Assembly: GCA_044348085.1 (NCBI GenBank) | Contig: JBIKTM010000010.1 | Coordinates: forward strand, 1 to 64,000 | DNA length: 64,000 bases | From: Verrucolacustris sp044348085 | GTDB lineage: Bacteria; Verrucomicrobiota; Verrucomicrobiia; Methylacidiphilales; Verrucolacustridaceae | Reading direction: 5' to 3' | Shown: one piece after another, positions 1-8,159 of the stretch | Numbering within the stretch: the stretch's first letter is position 1 | Layout: every line of letters starts with the position of its first letter | Made by a program: the position numbers and the translations under genes | Notes under the pieces: generated by a model | Told to the model about the DNA's origin: nothing | What the model saw: the letters and a program-made list of their open reading frames with translations, nothing else | Database searches by the model: none

Positions 1-904
1 CCTCCGTCAGATGCGGTGCGTAAATAATCAACTCCCCGCCATCCGCCAATACAGGCTCCAGTTTGTACATACACTTCCCCGCCACCCAAAGTTCGTCATA
101 CATCTCAGGGGCACAGGAAAGGATCTGGCGGAACGGCTTCTTCTTACGAATGATGTGAAGCTTTTGCGAGAGATCGGCCGCCTTTTCCCACGCCGACTCG
201 GGTGTTCCGACAAATAGACCCGCCAAGGACGCATCCGGACGGACGACCATCGAGGCACACCATTTCCGTGTCTTGACCAGAGCTGCCGCCCGATCAACCA
301 CCTTACGAACCGGCGTCCACTTCTTCCCTATGATTCCCGGATTCGTCACCACCGCTCCCAACCAATGAAAGAAGTTCAAAACCTCGGGTCCGCTGATCCC
401 AGGAAAGAGATACTTGTTGCCGCCAGAAAAGCCGACGACCTCATGGGGAAACGTGGGTCCGAGGATCACGAGCTCGTCATACTCCAACGCCGCGCGGTTG
501 ATTCGAACCTTCACCTCCATCTCAAAGAGACCCCCGGTCAGATCCCGAATTTCGCTCGAAGGAATTTTTCCGATCTCAATCAAGGCTCGGTCATCATCCC
601 AGGCATGATTCAAAAGACGAACCTTGGGATACGAATTTTCCTTGTCAGCCAGAGCCAGATCCAACCGATGACAAATCGCTTCCTGACTCATCGGCGGATG
701 GGTTCCCAGTGCCACCATCACATCGATCTGCTTCGCCACCGAGCCTAACCAGGCATGCACCTCCTTGAACATCTGCCCGACCGGAGCCGTCCGGGTATGA
801 TCAGGAACGATCAACAGGACTTTACGATTTTTGAATTCGCCTTGGGGCAATCCTGCCTGGAGGATCTGTTTCACCTCCTCATGAGAAAGAGATTTCTCGG
901 CCAT
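1..904 (-). CDS. LarA-type nickel-dependent racemase/epimerase homologue (3' end beyond window)
   Basis: About 301 N-terminal residues are visible; the C-terminus lies past the left edge. Reading the minus strand from an ATG at 904 gives a DUF2088/LarA domain: PDHTRTAP at about residues 34-41, ALGTH (His69), then PHEVVGFSGGNK with His154 and Lys164. That ten-residue His-Lys spacing matches the catalytic His and cofactor-binding Lys of lactate racemase LarA. LarA homologues use a nickel-pincer nucleotide cofactor to racemise or epimerise 2-hydroxy acids. The ATG overlaps the stop of the upstream SDR gene by one base (TGATG), so it is probably the last-read visible gene of the hexuronate operon. 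Its place after uxaC and the SDR suggests a sugar acid such as mannonate or gluconate rather than lactate; that substrate is inference. Confidence 0.85.
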   Translation of the reverse strand, partial: MAEKSLSHEEVKQILQAGLPQGEFKNRKVLLIVPDHTRTAPVGQMFKEVHAWLGSVAKQIDVMVALGTHPPMSQEAICHRLDLALADKENSYPKVRLLNHAWDDDRALIEIGKIPSSEIRDLTGGLFEMEVKVRINRAALEYDELVILGPTFPHEVVGFSGGNKYLFPGISGPEVLNFFHWLGAVVTNPGIIGKKWTPVRKVVDRAAALVKTRKWCASMVVRPDASLAGLFVGTPESAWEKAADLSQKLHIIRKKKPFRQILSCAPEMYDELWVAGKCMYKLEPVLADGGELIIYAPHLTE

Positions 905-1716
905 CAGATCGTTTGCGAAAGGAAGCCACCATCCACTCGTAGATCAATACCGGTCACAAATCCGCTCGCCTTCGGGCTGGCTAGAAAAACCGCAGCCCCA
1001 ATCAGTTCGTTGGGCTCACCAAAACGACCCATCGGGGTATGCCCGAGGATCGATTTCGCACGATCCGTCGTAGTGCCATCCTCCTTAAAGAGAAGTTTCC
1101 GGTTCTGATCGGCAGGAAAGAACCCCGGAGTGATGGTGTTGACCCGGATTCCGTGCGGAGCCCATTCCCTGGCCAGAAACTGAGTCAAACTGATCACCGC
1201 TGCTTTGGCGGCGGAATACGCCACCACCTTGGATAAGGGAATATGGGCGGAAACACTTGCGATGTTAATGATGCTTCCCTTTTTCCGTTTCAACATTCCG
1301 ACGCCGAAAATCTGACAGGGTAAAAGGGCTCCCCCAACAAGGTTCAGATCAAAGTTTTCCTTCCAAGCTGATAGGGCGAGTTTCGTCACCGGGTTCTCTG
1401 GAGTAACCACTGCTGCTGGTTGATTTCCTCCAGCGGCATTCACCAAAATAGTGGTCGGCCCGAGTTCTTTTTCCACTTTCTGTTCAGCCTGCTCGAGAGC
1501 TTTTGGATCCAAGGCATCGACGGATAAGAAAATAGCCTGCCCGTGCTTTGAAAGATCCTTGGCCTTGGCTTCTCCCCTCTCCTTATTTCTGCCCAAAATG
1601 GCGATCTTGGCACCGGCTTGGGCCAAACCCTCTGCCATTGCCCCGCCGAGTCCACCGGTCCCCCCAATGACAACCGCCACCTCTCCTTTTAAGTCAAAAC
1701 GATTAGCCAATGACAT
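904..1716 (-). CDS. SDR oxidoreductase, probable D-mannonate oxidoreductase (fructuronate reductase)
   Basis: A 270-aa classical short-chain dehydrogenase. The N-terminal nucleotide-binding glycine motif GGTGGLGGA is near residue 18, NAAGG follows, the catalytic YSAAK lies near residue 169, and the protein has a typical C-terminal DGGF end. SDR proteins of this type (Bacillus YjmF/UxuB class) interconvert D-fructuronate and D-mannonate. The position 53 bp downstream of glucuronate isomerase, which makes fructuronate, supports that role. The stop overlaps the LarA-like start. I do not see a mannonate dehydratase (uxuA) in the window; it may lie to the left. The SDR family assignment is sure, the substrate is inferred from context. 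Confidence 0.85.
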   Translation of the reverse strand: MSLANRFDLKGEVAVVIGGTGGLGGAMAEGLAQAGAKIAILGRNKERGEAKAKDLSKHGQAIFLSVDALDPKALEQAEQKVEKELGPTTILVNAAGGNQPAAVVTPENPVTKLALSAWKENFDLNLVGGALLPCQIFGVGMLKRKKGSIINIASVSAHIPLSKVVAYSAAKAAVISLTQFLAREWAPHGIRVNTITPGFFPADQNRKLLFKEDGTTTDRAKSILGHTPMGRFGEPNELIGAAVFLASPKASGFVTGIDLRVDGGFLSQTI

Positions 1717-1769
1717 GAATGTATTCTAATCGAAAATCCACCAAACGCACGGCGATTTCGAAACGCTTC

Positions 1770-3215
1770 TTAAGCCTTACCCGGCTCCATTCCAAAATAC
1801 GCTTCGGCATTCCGATAGCAGATATCCCGGACCATCCCCTCAAGAAGTTTGATATCCTTGGGTAGTGTCCCATTCTCGACCTCTTCGCCCAAAATCTGGC
1901 AAAGCAACCTACGGAAATATTCATGCCGGGGATAGGACAAGAAACTTCGTGAATCGGTCAGCATCCCGACAAAGTTGGACAGCAGGCCGAGACTCGAAAG
2001 CGCGTTGATCTGCCACTTCATGCCTTCGAGTTGATCCAAAAACCACCAACCGCTTCCGAACTGAATCTTTCCTCTGGCCCCTTCTCCCTGAAAACTCCCA
2101 CAAAGGGTGGCCACCGCATAGTTGTCTGCCGGGTTTAGGTTATAGAGAACCATCTTCGGAAGACTTCCCCGACTCCCCAACTCGTCCATATACGCAGCCA
2201 ACCGATCGATCTGGGGCCAATCGCCAATCGAATCAAAGCCGGTGTCCGGCCCCAAATCACGGAACCCCTTTGAACTGCCATTGCGAAAGGCGCCAAAATG
2301 GATCTGTTTCGTCCATCCACGTTTGGCGTCCAATTCTCCAAAATAAACCATGAGAAACCCCTTGTAGGCTTCCGCTTCTTCTGGAGTTGGTTTTTCCCCT
2401 TTCCGGGCAGCTGTATATATCCGAGTCGCCTGCTCACGAGTCCCGCCCCGGCCAAACGTCTGGTTCATTCCGTGATCAGAAATCCGGCTACCGAGCTGGT
2501 GGAAAAACTCATGCCTCTGATCCAAGGCCTTCAGGAATCCATGGAAAGCCGAACAGTCGACGCCAGATGTCTTCTCCAGACGGTGGACCCAAGGCAAGAA
2601 AACCTCGGGCTGATCCACAACCAGGGATTTATCAGGACGAAACGTCGGGTAGACCCGAGTCCCGATTCCACTCTTCCCGATTTTCTGATGATCCGCCAGA
2701 TCGTCACAAGGATCATCCGTCGTGCCCACGAGCCTGACTCGGAACTGTTTGAGAATCTTTTGAGCCGAAAGGCTCTTCAGCTTGTCGTTGGCTTTGGCCC
2801 AGATTTTCGGTGCGGTATCTTCGTTCAGAATCTCCTTGATGCCAAAAACCCGATCTAACTCGAGATGAGTCCAGTGCCAGAGAGGATTCCTTAGGAGGCG
2901 AGGCATCGTGCGGGCAAAGGCGAGGAACTTTTCATAGGGCTTGGCACGTCCCGTAATATGGCTTTCAGGCACACCATTGGCCCGCATTGCCCTCCACTTG
3001 TAGTGATCACCACCTAACCAAATGTCGGACAAATCTGTCCACTTTTTATCTTCTGCAATCTCCTTGGGGGAAAGATGACAGTGATAATCGTAAATCGGCT
3101 CTTCCGATGCGACGTCGTAAAGCCGACGAGCCGTTTTTGTCGGAAGGAGAAAACCGTCCTGGGTAACAGGGTTTTTTACAGGACTGCTCTTGGTCTTTTT
3201 TGACGACTTCCCCAT
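1770..3215 (-). CDS. uxaC: Glucuronate isomerase UxaC
   Basis: A 481-aa member of the uronate isomerase family, which converts D-glucuronate to D-fructuronate or D-galacturonate to D-tagaturonate. The metal-binding YDYHCHLSP motif is near residue 43, followed by the family's WLGGDHYKWRAMRANG segment. Also visible are GTTDDPCDDL, FHGF, FGAFRNGS and the C-terminal LTDSRSFLSYPRHEYFRR. The length is normal. The Lys/Ser/Pro-rich first 20 residues are a short extension before the conserved start. It sits mid-operon between a small secreted protein and the SDR, next to an ExuT-like transporter, consistent with hexuronate catabolism in the cytoplasm. Confidence 0.97.
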   Translation of the reverse strand: MGKSSKKTKSSPVKNPVTQDGFLLPTKTARRLYDVASEEPIYDYHCHLSPKEIAEDKKWTDLSDIWLGGDHYKWRAMRANGVPESHITGRAKPYEKFLAFARTMPRLLRNPLWHWTHLELDRVFGIKEILNEDTAPKIWAKANDKLKSLSAQKILKQFRVRLVGTTDDPCDDLADHQKIGKSGIGTRVYPTFRPDKSLVVDQPEVFLPWVHRLEKTSGVDCSAFHGFLKALDQRHEFFHQLGSRISDHGMNQTFGRGGTREQATRIYTAARKGEKPTPEEAEAYKGFLMVYFGELDAKRGWTKQIHFGAFRNGSSKGFRDLGPDTGFDSIGDWPQIDRLAAYMDELGSRGSLPKMVLYNLNPADNYAVATLCGSFQGEGARGKIQFGSGWWFLDQLEGMKWQINALSSLGLLSNFVGMLTDSRSFLSYPRHEYFRRLLCQILGEEVENGTLPKDIKLLEGMVRDICYRNAEAYFGMEPGKA

Positions 3216-3316
3216 TCGGTCAAACTAGCGGATCACCCTGTTCTAACGGAAGGCAATTGAATAATCGCCTCCAAGGAATGCTCACGTTGCCCAGCAATAA
3301 AAATACAGAAGAAAGA

Positions 3317-3700
3317 CTACTCTTCGGTCTTGTTAGCAGGTGCCGGAGCGTTTGTTGCGCTGATCTCTTTAAGGTCGATGAGAGACGCAGTTGCGAAATT
3401 TCCGGTCTTGGGAGTTACTGTGACGACAGAACCTTTTTTCAGGTCTGAAAAAAGTTTTGCCTCGTTGTTTAAGGTGATTTTTGTTTCGGAATCGATTAAG
3501 AAAGTGGTCGAAGCCTCTGCACCCTTCGCTTTGACCGTAATCTTTTTATCAGAAATATACCCGAGCTTCCCGGTAATGCTCTCCGAGCTGGCGTTCGTTA
3601 TAGATGGCTTTTTGACCTTGGCTGGGGCGGCGGCTTCTTGCGCGCCCCCAAGGAATGCACCGAGAAATGCGAGAAGGGTTATGAGAGTTAGTTTTTTCAT
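3317..3700 (-). CDS. Small secreted protein, unknown function
   Basis: 127 aa from an ATG at 3700, which is preceded by an AAGAAAGG ribosome-binding site; an in-frame ATG at 3727 lacks one. Residues 1-20 form a clear signal peptide (MKKLTLITLLAF...). An Ala/Pro/Lys linker follows, then a compact domain with ITGKLGYISDKKITVKAK and a second strand-rich half with KGSVVTVTPK. This resembles small periplasmic beta-barrel (DUF5666/OB-like) proteins, but I do not recognise a family with confidence. The C-terminus is Ala/Pro/Asn rich. It lies between the transporter and uxaC, so it is probably co-transcribed; whether it helps uronate use is unknown. Confidence 0.75.
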   Translation of the reverse strand: MKKLTLITLLAFLGAFLGGAQEAAAPAKVKKPSITNASSESITGKLGYISDKKITVKAKGAEASTTFLIDSETKITLNNEAKLFSDLKKGSVVTVTPKTGNFATASLIDLKEISATNAPAPANKTEE

Positions 3701-3760
3701 GGAAGTTGCCTTTCTTATTTTTATCAATATTCCAGATTATCTCACTAAAACAATTCCTTT

Positions 3761-5047
3761 TTAGGATTTCTTGATTTGCACAGGTTCAAGCCTCGGATTC
3801 AGAAGTTGAAGAAGAATCAAAGAAAACAGATAAGCCCCGGCACAAAAGGCAAAAAGGATCCCATACCCTGCCGCTACGTTTCCAGATGCCTTATAGGAAT
3901 CGAGTAACATACCGGTGACGATGGGAAAGAGCATCCCTCCTAATGCACCAGCCATACCACCGATCCCAATCACCGACGCCACCGCCTGCTTGGGAAAGGA
4001 GTCGGATACAGTGGTAAACAGGTTGGCCGAAAAAGCCTGATGAGCCGCCCCCGCCAAACCAATCAGAAGAACGGCTCCCCAATCGGATGCACCCGTCACG
4101 GCTAAAATGGGTACGACGCAAAGCGCAAAGAGCAACATCCCAGCCTTTCGCGCACGATTGATCGACCATCCGCGTTTGGCCAGGTGCCCCGTAACCCACC
4201 CGCCCGCAATACTGAGAACGGTGACAATCGAATAAATGGTAACGAGAAGAACCCAGCTCTTTTTAATATCCAATCCACGGGTCTGTTTAAAGAAATCCGG
4301 CAGCCAAATCAAAAAGAACCACCAAACCGGGTCTGTGATCAATTTAGGCAAAATAAACCCCCACGTTTGGCGATATCCCAAGAGCTGACCCCATGGAATC
4401 TTCTTAGACTGCACCTCTGCTCCGTCGGATTGGATCCATGCCAGTTCCTTACTCGAAAGGGCCAATTTCCTATCTGGAGTCTCAAACCATGGCATCCAGA
4501 GAAAAAGCCAAAGAAAACCAATAGCTCCGGCCGTTAAAAAAGCAGATTGCCAGCCAAACTTAAAGGCCAGCCACGGAACAATCGCAGGAGCCAGAACGGC
4601 CCCGACATTGGCTCCTGAGTTAAATAGACTTGTTGCAAGTGCCCGCTCCTTTTTTGGAAACCAGATGGCGGTGGCCTTGATAGCGGCGGGAAAGTTCCCC
4701 CCTTCCCCAAAACCAAGGGCCACCCTCGCCCAAAGAAAACCCCCTACACTTCCCACCAAAGCGTGCCCCATGGCGGCCAAGCTCCAAGCAGCAATCGAAA
4801 TGGCGTAGCCGATTTTTGTCCCGTACTTGTCGATCAACCAACCAAAGACAAGCAAACTCACCCCATAGGCTCCCTGAAAAGCGGAGTTCACCATACCAAA
4901 CTCCGCATTGGTCCAGTGAAGTTGGTCGTCGAGGATCGGCTTGAGTAGAGAAAGAATCTGCCGGTCGATATAGTTGATTGTGGTGGCAAAGAACAGAAGG
5001 CCGCATACAGCCCAACGATGCCCGATTAGTTTTGCGATCCAGTTCAT
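3761..5047 (-). CDS. MFS hexuronate transporter, ExuT-like (ACS family)
   Basis: A 428-aa major facilitator with about 12 predicted membrane helices. Family landmarks are TTINYIDRQILS in helix 1, the loop 2-3 motif GWLIDKYGTK, RVALGFGEGGNFPAAIKATAIWFPKKERA and a C-terminal GMAGALGGMLFP. These are characteristic of the anion:cation symporter branch that includes the hexuronate transporter ExuT. It would import glucuronate or galacturonate with protons across the inner membrane. Its start overlaps the stop of the upstream SGNH hydrolase (ATGA), and uxaC lies downstream, so substrate and context agree. Confidence 0.9.
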   Translation of the reverse strand: MNWIAKLIGHRWAVCGLLFFATTINYIDRQILSLLKPILDDQLHWTNAEFGMVNSAFQGAYGVSLLVFGWLIDKYGTKIGYAISIAAWSLAAMGHALVGSVGGFLWARVALGFGEGGNFPAAIKATAIWFPKKERALATSLFNSGANVGAVLAPAIVPWLAFKFGWQSAFLTAGAIGFLWLFLWMPWFETPDRKLALSSKELAWIQSDGAEVQSKKIPWGQLLGYRQTWGFILPKLITDPVWWFFLIWLPDFFKQTRGLDIKKSWVLLVTIYSIVTVLSIAGGWVTGHLAKRGWSINRARKAGMLLFALCVVPILAVTGASDWGAVLLIGLAGAAHQAFSANLFTTVSDSFPKQAVASVIGIGGMAGALGGMLFPIVTGMLLDSYKASGNVAAGYGILFAFCAGAYLFSLILLQLLNPRLEPVQIKKS

Positions 5048-5745
5048 CGATTCGGTTTCTTTCCCCAGACTTTCTCGATCGCGGGTTTCAGAAGGGTAGT
5101 CATCTGATGATACCCCTCCACGTTCAAATGAAGACCATCTTCAACATAAAGCTCCGCTCTCGGTTGCCCTGTCAGGCTTTGCAGGGCCGGATTTACATCC
5201 ACATAAAAAACTCCCTCTTTTGTTCGAGCAATCTCTTCATAACCACGATTTACCGCATCCACCACATCGATCTGGGCATCCCGATGTTTTTGTGGGCACC
5301 GATGAATTGAGACCAGCAAAACCTGAATTGAAGAATCGTACTTCATAACCTTGTCCAACCACTCCTCAGTCCTTTGAAGAATACTTTGAGGTTCTTTCTT
5401 GCCCTTGACGTCGTTGCTACCGCAGTACCAGACGATCAGCTTGGGATGGCATGGCGACACCACTTGATCAAAGAACATCAGCTGATGGGAAGTTTGGGAT
5501 CCACCAAAAGCACGATTCGTGACAGGTAGGGGCGCGAGATCTTGGACCGCATTTGTCCATCTCTTGAATGTACTACTTCCGACGAGAAGAACACCCCCGG
5601 GAGATGGGAAAGGCTGCAAAGCAAAATTAGCCACTTCACCAGTATATTTATTCGTCCCAACTACCAACCCTGCGTCCGGGGCGGCCCAACTATGAAAAGA
5701 AAAACAAAAAAAGATAGAAAGAGACAATCTAAAGGTACGATTCAT
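5044..5745 (-). CDS. Secreted SGNH/GDSL-family hydrolase
   Basis: 233 aa with an N-terminal signal peptide (residues 1-21, ending SWAA). SGNH blocks are visible: block I is VGSST with the presumed nucleophile Ser58 (GSS instead of the usual GDS), an NRAFGGS segment supplies the Gly block, CGSND carries Asn111, and EDGLHLN carries Asp203 and His206. It most resembles PAF-acetylhydrolase-like esterases. It is the first gene of the uronate operon and overlaps the transporter by 4 bp. An exported esterase here could deacetylate plant or algal uronate polysaccharides before uptake; that role is inferred from position only. Confidence 0.88.
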   Translation of the reverse strand: MNRTFRLSLSIFFCFSFHSWAAPDAGLVVGTNKYTGEVANFALQPFPSPGGVLLVGSSTFKRWTNAVQDLAPLPVTNRAFGGSQTSHQLMFFDQVVSPCHPKLIVWYCGSNDVKGKKEPQSILQRTEEWLDKVMKYDSSIQVLLVSIHRCPQKHRDAQIDVVDAVNRGYEEIARTKEGVFYVDVNPALQSLTGQPRAELYVEDGLHLNVEGYHQMTTLLKPAIEKVWGKKPNR

Positions 5746-5829
5746 CCAGCGGATATCGTATTTCAGATCTTTCCCCTAGGCATCCCAAATTTGGCTTTGC
5801 TCCCGACTCCCAGTAGGTAAAAAAATCAT

Positions 5830-6198
5830 ATGTCTTCCACCACAATTGCTTTCGCTTTTGCCTATCTCCTACTAGGAATCACTGGATTTGTTCTTACGGG
5901 CTCGACCCATAAAACCGCACTCATCCCATGCGTTTTCGGAGTCCTGTTTCTTATTTTTGGTCTTTTGGCGCGAAAGGACAACCTTCGCAAACACGTGATG
6001 CATGCCGCCGTGCTCATCGCCCTTCTTGCATTTCTTGGAACGGCTCGATCCCTCTCCCACCTACCCGAACTATTCAACGGCACCGCCGAAAAACCTGCCG
6101 CCATCATTACCCAATCGCTCAACGCGGGCCTTTCCCTTCTCTTTATTATTCTGGCTGTTCGCTCCTTTATCCAAGCTCGCCGCGCCCGCTCCTCTTAA
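5830..6198 (+). CDS. Small four-helix membrane protein, unknown
   Basis: 122 aa with four hydrophobic segments (about residues 5-24, 31-47, 57-72 and 90-113), short basic loops and a basic C-terminal tail (RRARSS). There is no signal-peptide cleavage motif and no catalytic residue pattern that I recognise. It resembles small TMEM14/UPF0136-like proteins in layout, but I would not assign it. It stands alone on the plus strand, divergent from the uronate operon, and its last 32 bp overlap convergently with the 3' end of panB. Confidence 0.75.
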   Translation: MSSTTIAFAFAYLLLGITGFVLTGSTHKTALIPCVFGVLFLIFGLLARKDNLRKHVMHAAVLIALLAFLGTARSLSHLPELFNGTAEKPAAIITQSLNAGLSLLFIILAVRSFIQARRARSS

Positions 6199-6940
6199 TT
6201 CCCTCCACCATTTTGCGGAGCTGTTGGGCGAAGCCCAAGTCCTCTTTCACAAACCCAGGTCGATTCCATGGCGTCAGTCCCATGAGATCATAACTCACTC
6301 GAATTTGACCTGTTGTACCCTTACCCGCTCCGATTCCAATCGTCGGAATGTTCAACGCGGCCGTCACCTCCGACCCTGCCTCCGGGGTCAAGAGCTCTAA
6401 AACAATTGCACACGCCCCCGCCTTCTCCATAGCGCGTGCATCTGCCTTCATTCGATCCACCTCCTCAACAGTTTTCCCCTTCCTCTTATACCCGCCCTCC
6501 TCACGCACCTTTTGAGGCAGCATCCCTAAATGCCCAATCCACGGTATCCCAGCTTTCTGTAAAGCCTCCCACTGGGGTTGACTCTCCTTTCCCCCCTCTG
6601 GCTTCACCGCATCTGCACCCGCCTCCAAAAGGATTTTCGAATTCTTCACGCAATCCTCCGCTGTATTGTAAGTTCCAATCGGTAAGTCGGCTGAAATCAT
6701 CGCCCTCGTCCTACCCCGCGCAACCGCCTGAGTTGCTCGAACCATATCTGCCATCGTCACCCCCGTCGTATCCGCCATTCCCAACACCACCATCCCCAAG
6801 CTGTCGCCTACGTGAATCAGATCCACCCCTGCCTCGTCTAAAATCCGTGCCAATGGATAATCGTACGCCGTAAGCGCCAAAAGCGAATGCCCCTTCGGCC
6901 AACTCCGCAACTGTTCTGGCGTCACCCGACTCGTCGGCAT
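6167..6940 (-). CDS. panB: 3-methyl-2-oxobutanoate hydroxymethyltransferase PanB
   Basis: 257 aa from the ATG at 6940, preceded by a strong GGGAGG site; longer in-frame starts only overlap folK further. PanB transfers a hydroxymethyl group from methylene-THF to 2-oxoisovalerate, the first pantothenate step. Family motifs include LTAYDYPLARILDEAG, VGDSLGMVV with the metal-binding Asp, DLPIGTY, VKPEGG, the catalytic-Glu region CAIVLELL and the C-terminal IGIGAG. It is the last gene of lysA-dapF-dapA-dapB-folK-panB and overlaps folK by 19 bp, which suggests coupled translation. Length is normal for the family. Confidence 0.97.
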   Translation of the reverse strand: MPTSRVTPEQLRSWPKGHSLLALTAYDYPLARILDEAGVDLIHVGDSLGMVVLGMADTTGVTMADMVRATQAVARGRTRAMISADLPIGTYNTAEDCVKNSKILLEAGADAVKPEGGKESQPQWEALQKAGIPWIGHLGMLPQKVREEGGYKRKGKTVEEVDRMKADARAMEKAGACAIVLELLTPEAGSEVTAALNIPTIGIGAGKGTTGQIRVSYDLMGLTPWNRPGFVKEDLGFAQQLRKMVEGIKRSGRGELG

Positions 6941-7410
6941 AACACCTCCCCCTGCTTGCGTAGCCAGCAAGCCGTCTCCCAAACCGTTCCGGGCAGACCC
7001 GCGATTCTCCGTCCCGGGCACAATTCCGCCAGAGGCTCCATCACAAAACGTCGCGCCCCCATTCGAGGATGAGGAATCTCCAATCTTGGATTCTGAATCC
7101 AATTCCGCCCTGCATAAAGCAGATCCAAATCCAAAACCCGGGGCTCATTCTTTCCCCGAACAGTTTTTCGCCCACAAGACCTCTCATAATCCTGCATCCA
7201 CTGTAAAAGAGTTTCCAAACTTCCCGACCAGTTGATCTCTCCAACCTGATTCCAAAACGGAGGCGTTCCTGGAGCGCAATCCACAGGAGACGTTTCATAT
7301 TCCGATGAGAACCGTGCCCCAACATCCAAACCACGCAACCAACGCCGAGCCAGAGCCAACTGCTTTGCTCGATCCCCAACATTCGAACCCAGCCCTATCC
7401 CGATCCGCAT
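6922..7410 (-). CDS. folK: HPPK, 6-hydroxymethyl-7,8-dihydropterin pyrophosphokinase
   Basis: 162 aa beginning MRIGIGLGSN, the standard FolK N-terminus, at an ATG that overlaps the dapB stop as TGATG. Motifs are YETSPVDCAPGTPPFWNQVG, the ATP and Mg-binding RVLDLDLLYAG, and IPHPRMGARRFVMEPLAELCPG. The enzyme pyrophosphorylates the pterin in folate synthesis. Linking folate (folK) and pantothenate (panB, which consumes methylene-THF) genes behind lysine genes gives a biosynthetic operon joined end to end. The longer in-frame ATG at 7470 is inside dapB and unlikely. Confidence 0.95.
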   Translation of the reverse strand: MRIGIGLGSNVGDRAKQLALARRWLRGLDVGARFSSEYETSPVDCAPGTPPFWNQVGEINWSGSLETLLQWMQDYERSCGRKTVRGKNEPRVLDLDLLYAGRNWIQNPRLEIPHPRMGARRFVMEPLAELCPGRRIAGLPGTVWETACWLRKQGEVLCRRVG

Positions 7411-8147
7411 CAGCTCAACCCAAGCACATCCACCATTTGATAAGCACGAGCCGGCTTTCCCACCAACCACTTCGCCGCCCGCAATGCACCCTGGGCAAAC
7501 ACGTCCCGCGAGCTCGCCCGATGCACCAGTTCAATTCTCTCACCCTCTCCTGCCAACAAAACGGTATGATCCCCCACCACATCACCACCACGTACCGCAT
7601 GTACCCCGATCTCACTGCCCGTGCGCTCTCCTGGCTCACCCGAACGTCCATGCTTCGTAACCTGATCCACCTTGGCTCCCCGTGCTTGAGCGACAATTTC
7701 CAAGAGACGCTTGGCCGTTCCACTCGGGGCGTCCTTCTTAAGGCGATGATGAATCTCAATCACCTCAGGATCGTACCCCTCAGGTAAAGCTTTGGCCGCC
7801 TGCTCGGTCAGATAAAAAAGCAGGTTCACCCCAACAGAAAAGTTTGGCGAGTGAATCAAGGGCACCTTTTTTGAAGCAGCCTGAATTAACTTCAGATCCG
7901 TATCAGTCAGACCCGTGGTTCCACATACATAAGCTACCTTTGCGCCACACACCTTCTCAAGAATACCTTCCGTCGCCGATCGATGACTGAAATCCACCAC
8001 CACATCCGCCTTTTCAACTAATCCACTCAAATCATCTCCCTTGTCCACCTCTCCCACGATTTGAAAACCCTTGTCCCTCCGAGCTAAGGCCAAAATGGCC
8101 TGCCCCATCCTGCCCTTCGCTCCTACCATGAGTAACTGGGTCGCCAT
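7410..8147 (-). CDS. dapB: 4-hydroxy-tetrahydrodipicolinate reductase DapB
   Basis: 245 aa. It has an N-terminal Rossmann motif VGAKGRMGQAI, VDFSHRSATEG, CGTTGLT, the SPNFSVGVNLLFYL segment, the catalytic EIHHRLKKDAPSGTA with the conserved His and Lys, and the C-terminal ALRAAKWLVGKPARAYQMVDVLGL. It reduces the dapA product in the diaminopimelate pathway. It follows dapA by 12 bp and overlaps folK by one base. Length and motifs are normal. Confidence 0.97.
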   Translation of the reverse strand: MATQLLMVGAKGRMGQAILALARRDKGFQIVGEVDKGDDLSGLVEKADVVVDFSHRSATEGILEKVCGAKVAYVCGTTGLTDTDLKLIQAASKKVPLIHSPNFSVGVNLLFYLTEQAAKALPEGYDPEVIEIHHRLKKDAPSGTAKRLLEIVAQARGAKVDQVTKHGRSGEPGERTGSEIGVHAVRGGDVVGDHTVLLAGEGERIELVHRASSRDVFAQGALRAAKWLVGKPARAYQMVDVLGLS

Positions 8148-8159
8148 AACTACTCCACC

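Noticed and set aside
2298..2858. A 186-aa plus-strand ORF
   Set aside because: Antisense to the well-conserved uxaC; no recognisable domain.
6941..7102. Extended N-terminus of panB (to 7102)
   Set aside because: The extension lies in folK, is low complexity and lacks the PanB start; the ATG at 6940 has a GGGAGG site.
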